A stretch of 64,000 nt of DNA from NCBI RefSeq assembly GCF_036099295.1, contig NZ_CP107976.1, forward strand, positions 5,828,001-5,892,000, in the 5' to 3' direction. Both the position numbers and the translations under genes were made by a program. Positions 62,402 to 64,000 of this stretch are shown here, piece by piece (position 1 is the stretch's first letter; every line of letters starts with the position of its first letter). The notes under the pieces are model-generated. The model saw only the letters and a list, made by a program, of their open reading frames with translations, was not told where the DNA came from and did no database searches. This DNA is from Streptomyces sp. NBC_00358 (lineage in GTDB: Bacteria; Actinomycetota; Actinomycetes; Streptomycetales; Streptomycetaceae).

Positions 62402-63385
62402 TCAGTGTCCGGGTACGTACCCGCGCTTCTTGTCGACCACGTTCGACAGCGGCTTGCCCGCCGCCCAGCGCTCGTACAACTCCACGAACTGCTCACCGAG
62501 TTCGTCCCGCCAGCCCACCGTGTCACCGCTCATGTGCGGCGACACGATCAGACCCGGGACCTCCCACAACGGGCTGTCGCGGCCCAGCGGTTCGTGCTGG
62601 AAGACATCGAGGGCCGCACCCGCGATCCACCGCTTCGACAACGCCTCGGCGAGCGCCTCCTCGTCGACGAGCTGTCCGCGCCCGACGTTGATGAAGCGGG
62701 CCGAGGGCTGCATCACCCCGAAGCGCCGTGCCCCGAACATCCCGCGCGTCTGCGCGGTGAGCGGAGCCGCGGACACCACCCAGTCGGCGCGCGCCATCAG
62801 CCGGTCCAGCTCCTCGGGGCCGTGGACACCGGTGCGCGGGACCCGCCCCACCAGGGCCGTCGTGACATCGAGCGCCTTGAGGGAGCGGACGATGGCCCGC
62901 CCGATCGGCCCGGACCCCACGACACAGGCGCGGGTCCCGGCCACCCGCTGCGACTCGCGGTGCCGCCACTCGTGCCGCCGCTGCAGGTCCCAGGTCCGCG
63001 GCAGGTCCTTCGCCATGGCGAGGACCAGAGCGGTGACGTACTCGGCGATCGGCCGGTCGAAGATGCCGCGCGCGTTGGTCACCACCGTGTCGGAGGCGGC
63101 GAGCTCGGGACACATCAGATGGTCCACGCCCGCGCTCGCGGTGTGCACCCAGCGCGGCCGGGGCCCCTCGCCCGGCCAGGCGCGGCGCACCGCGTGGGAG
63201 GTGAAGTCCCACACGAGCAGCGCGTCCGCGTGCGGCAGCCGCTCCGCGAGCGTGGACTCGTCGGCGTGCTCGATCCGTACGCGCCCGGTGAGCCGGCCGA
63301 GCCGGGGGAGCGGGTCGGCGTCCAGGACGAGCAGGGTGGCCGGGGCCGACGGGTGGGGCGCGCCGGGGGACATACGGGCGTTCAT
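62402..63385 (-). CDS. D-2-hydroxyacid dehydrogenase
   Basis: A 327-residue NAD-dependent dehydrogenase: the Rossmann motif is G-S-G-P-I-G-R-A-I, Arg in N-V-G-R-G (near 240), Glu in F-Q-H-E-P and His in S-P-H-M-S-G. It converts 2-oxo to 2-hydroxyacids. It is in an operon with the amidase, 19 nt apart. No clear Shine-Dalgarno precedes either in-frame ATG (63385 or 63373), so the start is approximate. Confidence 0.88.
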   Translation of the reverse strand: MNARMSPGAPHPSAPATLLVLDADPLPRLGRLTGRVRIEHADESTLAERLPHADALLVWDFTSHAVRRAWPGEGPRPRWVHTASAGVDHLMCPELAASDTVVTNARGIFDRPIAEYVTALVLAMAKDLPRTWDLQRRHEWRHRESQRVAGTRACVVGSGPIGRAIVRSLKALDVTTALVGRVPRTGVHGPEELDRLMARADWVVSAAPLTAQTRGMFGARRFGVMQPSARFINVGRGQLVDEEALAEALSKRWIAGAALDVFQHEPLGRDSPLWEVPGLIVSPHMSGDTVGWRDELGEQFVELYERWAAGKPLSNVVDKKRGYVPGH

Positions 63386-63587
63386 CGGGAGAAACCGTTT
63401 CGCAATGCGGGTCCGCTTCTCTGGGAGATCCTGGGGCGACATGACCGTGGAGACATGCGGGCGAACGGGGCCGAGCCGTCTGAGATGCGCGGATTGACCA
63501 CGCTCGCACCCGAACCTACCTTCGTCAACACGGGCCCGCATACGGTCCGTTGCCCGCCTGATTCCCTCTCCGAGGCCGGTGCCTGCC

Positions 63588-64000
63588 ATGGACGTTTCCT
63601 TTCTCGGCGGTCCGCATCCGCAGCGCGGGGTCGGCGTGGTCGCCCCGTTCGACTTCGCCCTAGACCGCGAGCTCTGGCGGTGGGTCCCGGACGACGTCTC
63701 CCTGCATCTGACCCGCACCCCGTTCGTGCCGGTCGAGGTCGGCCTGGACCTGGCCCGCCTGGTCTCCGAGCACGAGACCCTCGGCGACGCGGTCCGTGCG
63801 CTGAACGCGGTCGCGCCCGAGGTCGTCGCGTACGCGTGCGCGTCGGGCAGTTTCGTCGGCGGGATCGCGGGTGAGCGGGCGATGCGCGAGGCGATGACCC
63901 GCGCGGGCGCGCTGCCCTCGCTCACCACCTCCGGCGCCCTCCTCGCAGCCCTGGGGGAGCTCGGCGCACGCCGGATCGCCCTGGTCACCCCCTACACGGT
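63588..64000 (+). CDS. Maleate cis-trans isomerase / EutA-like protein (5' part)
   Basis: The window ends inside this gene. The first 137 residues include G-V-G-V-V-A-P-F-D, E-V-V-A-Y-A-C-A-S-G-S-F-V-G with the likely catalytic Cys near 88, and T-S-G-A-L-L-A-A-L-G-E-L-G. This is the Asp/Glu racemase-related fold of arylmalonate decarboxylase/maleate isomerase, which includes EutA from ectoine-utilisation operons. The second catalytic Cys would be past the edge. It diverges from the dehydrogenase gene. Confidence 0.8.
   Translation, partial: MDVSFLGGPHPQRGVGVVAPFDFALDRELWRWVPDDVSLHLTRTPFVPVEVGLDLARLVSEHETLGDAVRALNAVAPEVVAYACASGSFVGGIAGERAMREAMTRAGALPSLTTSGALLAALGELGARRIALVTPYT

Noticed and set aside
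60626..63874. A 1082-codon open frame on the plus strand
   Set aside because: It lies across the DUF3830 gene in another frame and opposite the amidase and dehydrogenase genes; Ser/Arg-rich without motifs.

Overview
The window is high-GC actinobacterial DNA and very probably comes from a Streptomyces chromosome. The signs are frequent GTG starts, a WhiJ/Scr1-type DUF5753 regulator with a DUF397 partner, class E and F sortases, a DasR-type operator, and the cslA-glxA hyphal-tip glycan locus with its usual neighbours.

Positions 1-2.1 kb hold the 3' end of an unidentified gene and a regulatory cassette (DUF397, HTH-DUF5753, RsbW-like ATPase) around a 29-bp palindrome.

Positions 2.2-26.4 kb are an accessory island that looks like genome defence, in three blocks. 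Block A (minus strand, 14.0 to 2.2 kb) is four genes joined by 4-nt overlaps: a 1587-aa protein fusing a GHKL ATPase to an SF2 helicase, a UvrD-like helicase, a DrmA-like helicase and a DrmB-like DUF1998 protein. It is DISARM-like but has no phospholipase-D nuclease. Block B (plus strand, 15.0 to 19.0 kb) is an XRE-GHKL fusion followed by two genes of unknown function. Block C (minus strand, 26.4 to 19.0 kb) is a MORC-like ATPase, a Z1-domain ATPase, a Vsr-type endonuclease, a cytosine-methyltransferase-like protein whose catalytic cysteine position is arginine, and an intact cytosine methyltransferase. A and B diverge from a lower-GC region with several inverted repeats and a small ORF that has a TTA codon. 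B and C converge with 17 nt between their stop codons.

Positions 26.6-42.2 kb look like ordinary chromosome: a SEC-C protein, a GH30 galactanase-like enzyme, two sortases with sortase-related surface proteins, an MFS/HxlR pair with two matching operators, a YidC paralogue, a fumarylacetoacetase-family hydrolase, a Gfo/Idh oxidoreductase operon facing a ROK protein, and a HAD hydrolase.

Positions 42.6-51.7 kb are the cellulose-synthase-like locus: GH6 lipoprotein (cslZ), GlxA copper-radical oxidase, CslA synthase, an NlpC/P60-like protein, an SPFH-domain protein and an AA10 LPMO with a DasR-type site. Two identical tRNA-Lys(CTT) genes lie 7.9 kb apart, either side of the segment from the NlpC/P60 gene to an M18 aminopeptidase.

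Positions 56.2-64.0 kb are an Ehu-type ABC transporter operon (ehuB-D-C-A) with an IclR regulator, plus a DUF3830 protein, an amidase, a 2-hydroxyacid dehydrogenase and the 5' part of a maleate-isomerase/EutA-like gene. Together they suggest uptake and breakdown of ectoine or a related solute.

All functions are read from motifs and context only; no database search was run.
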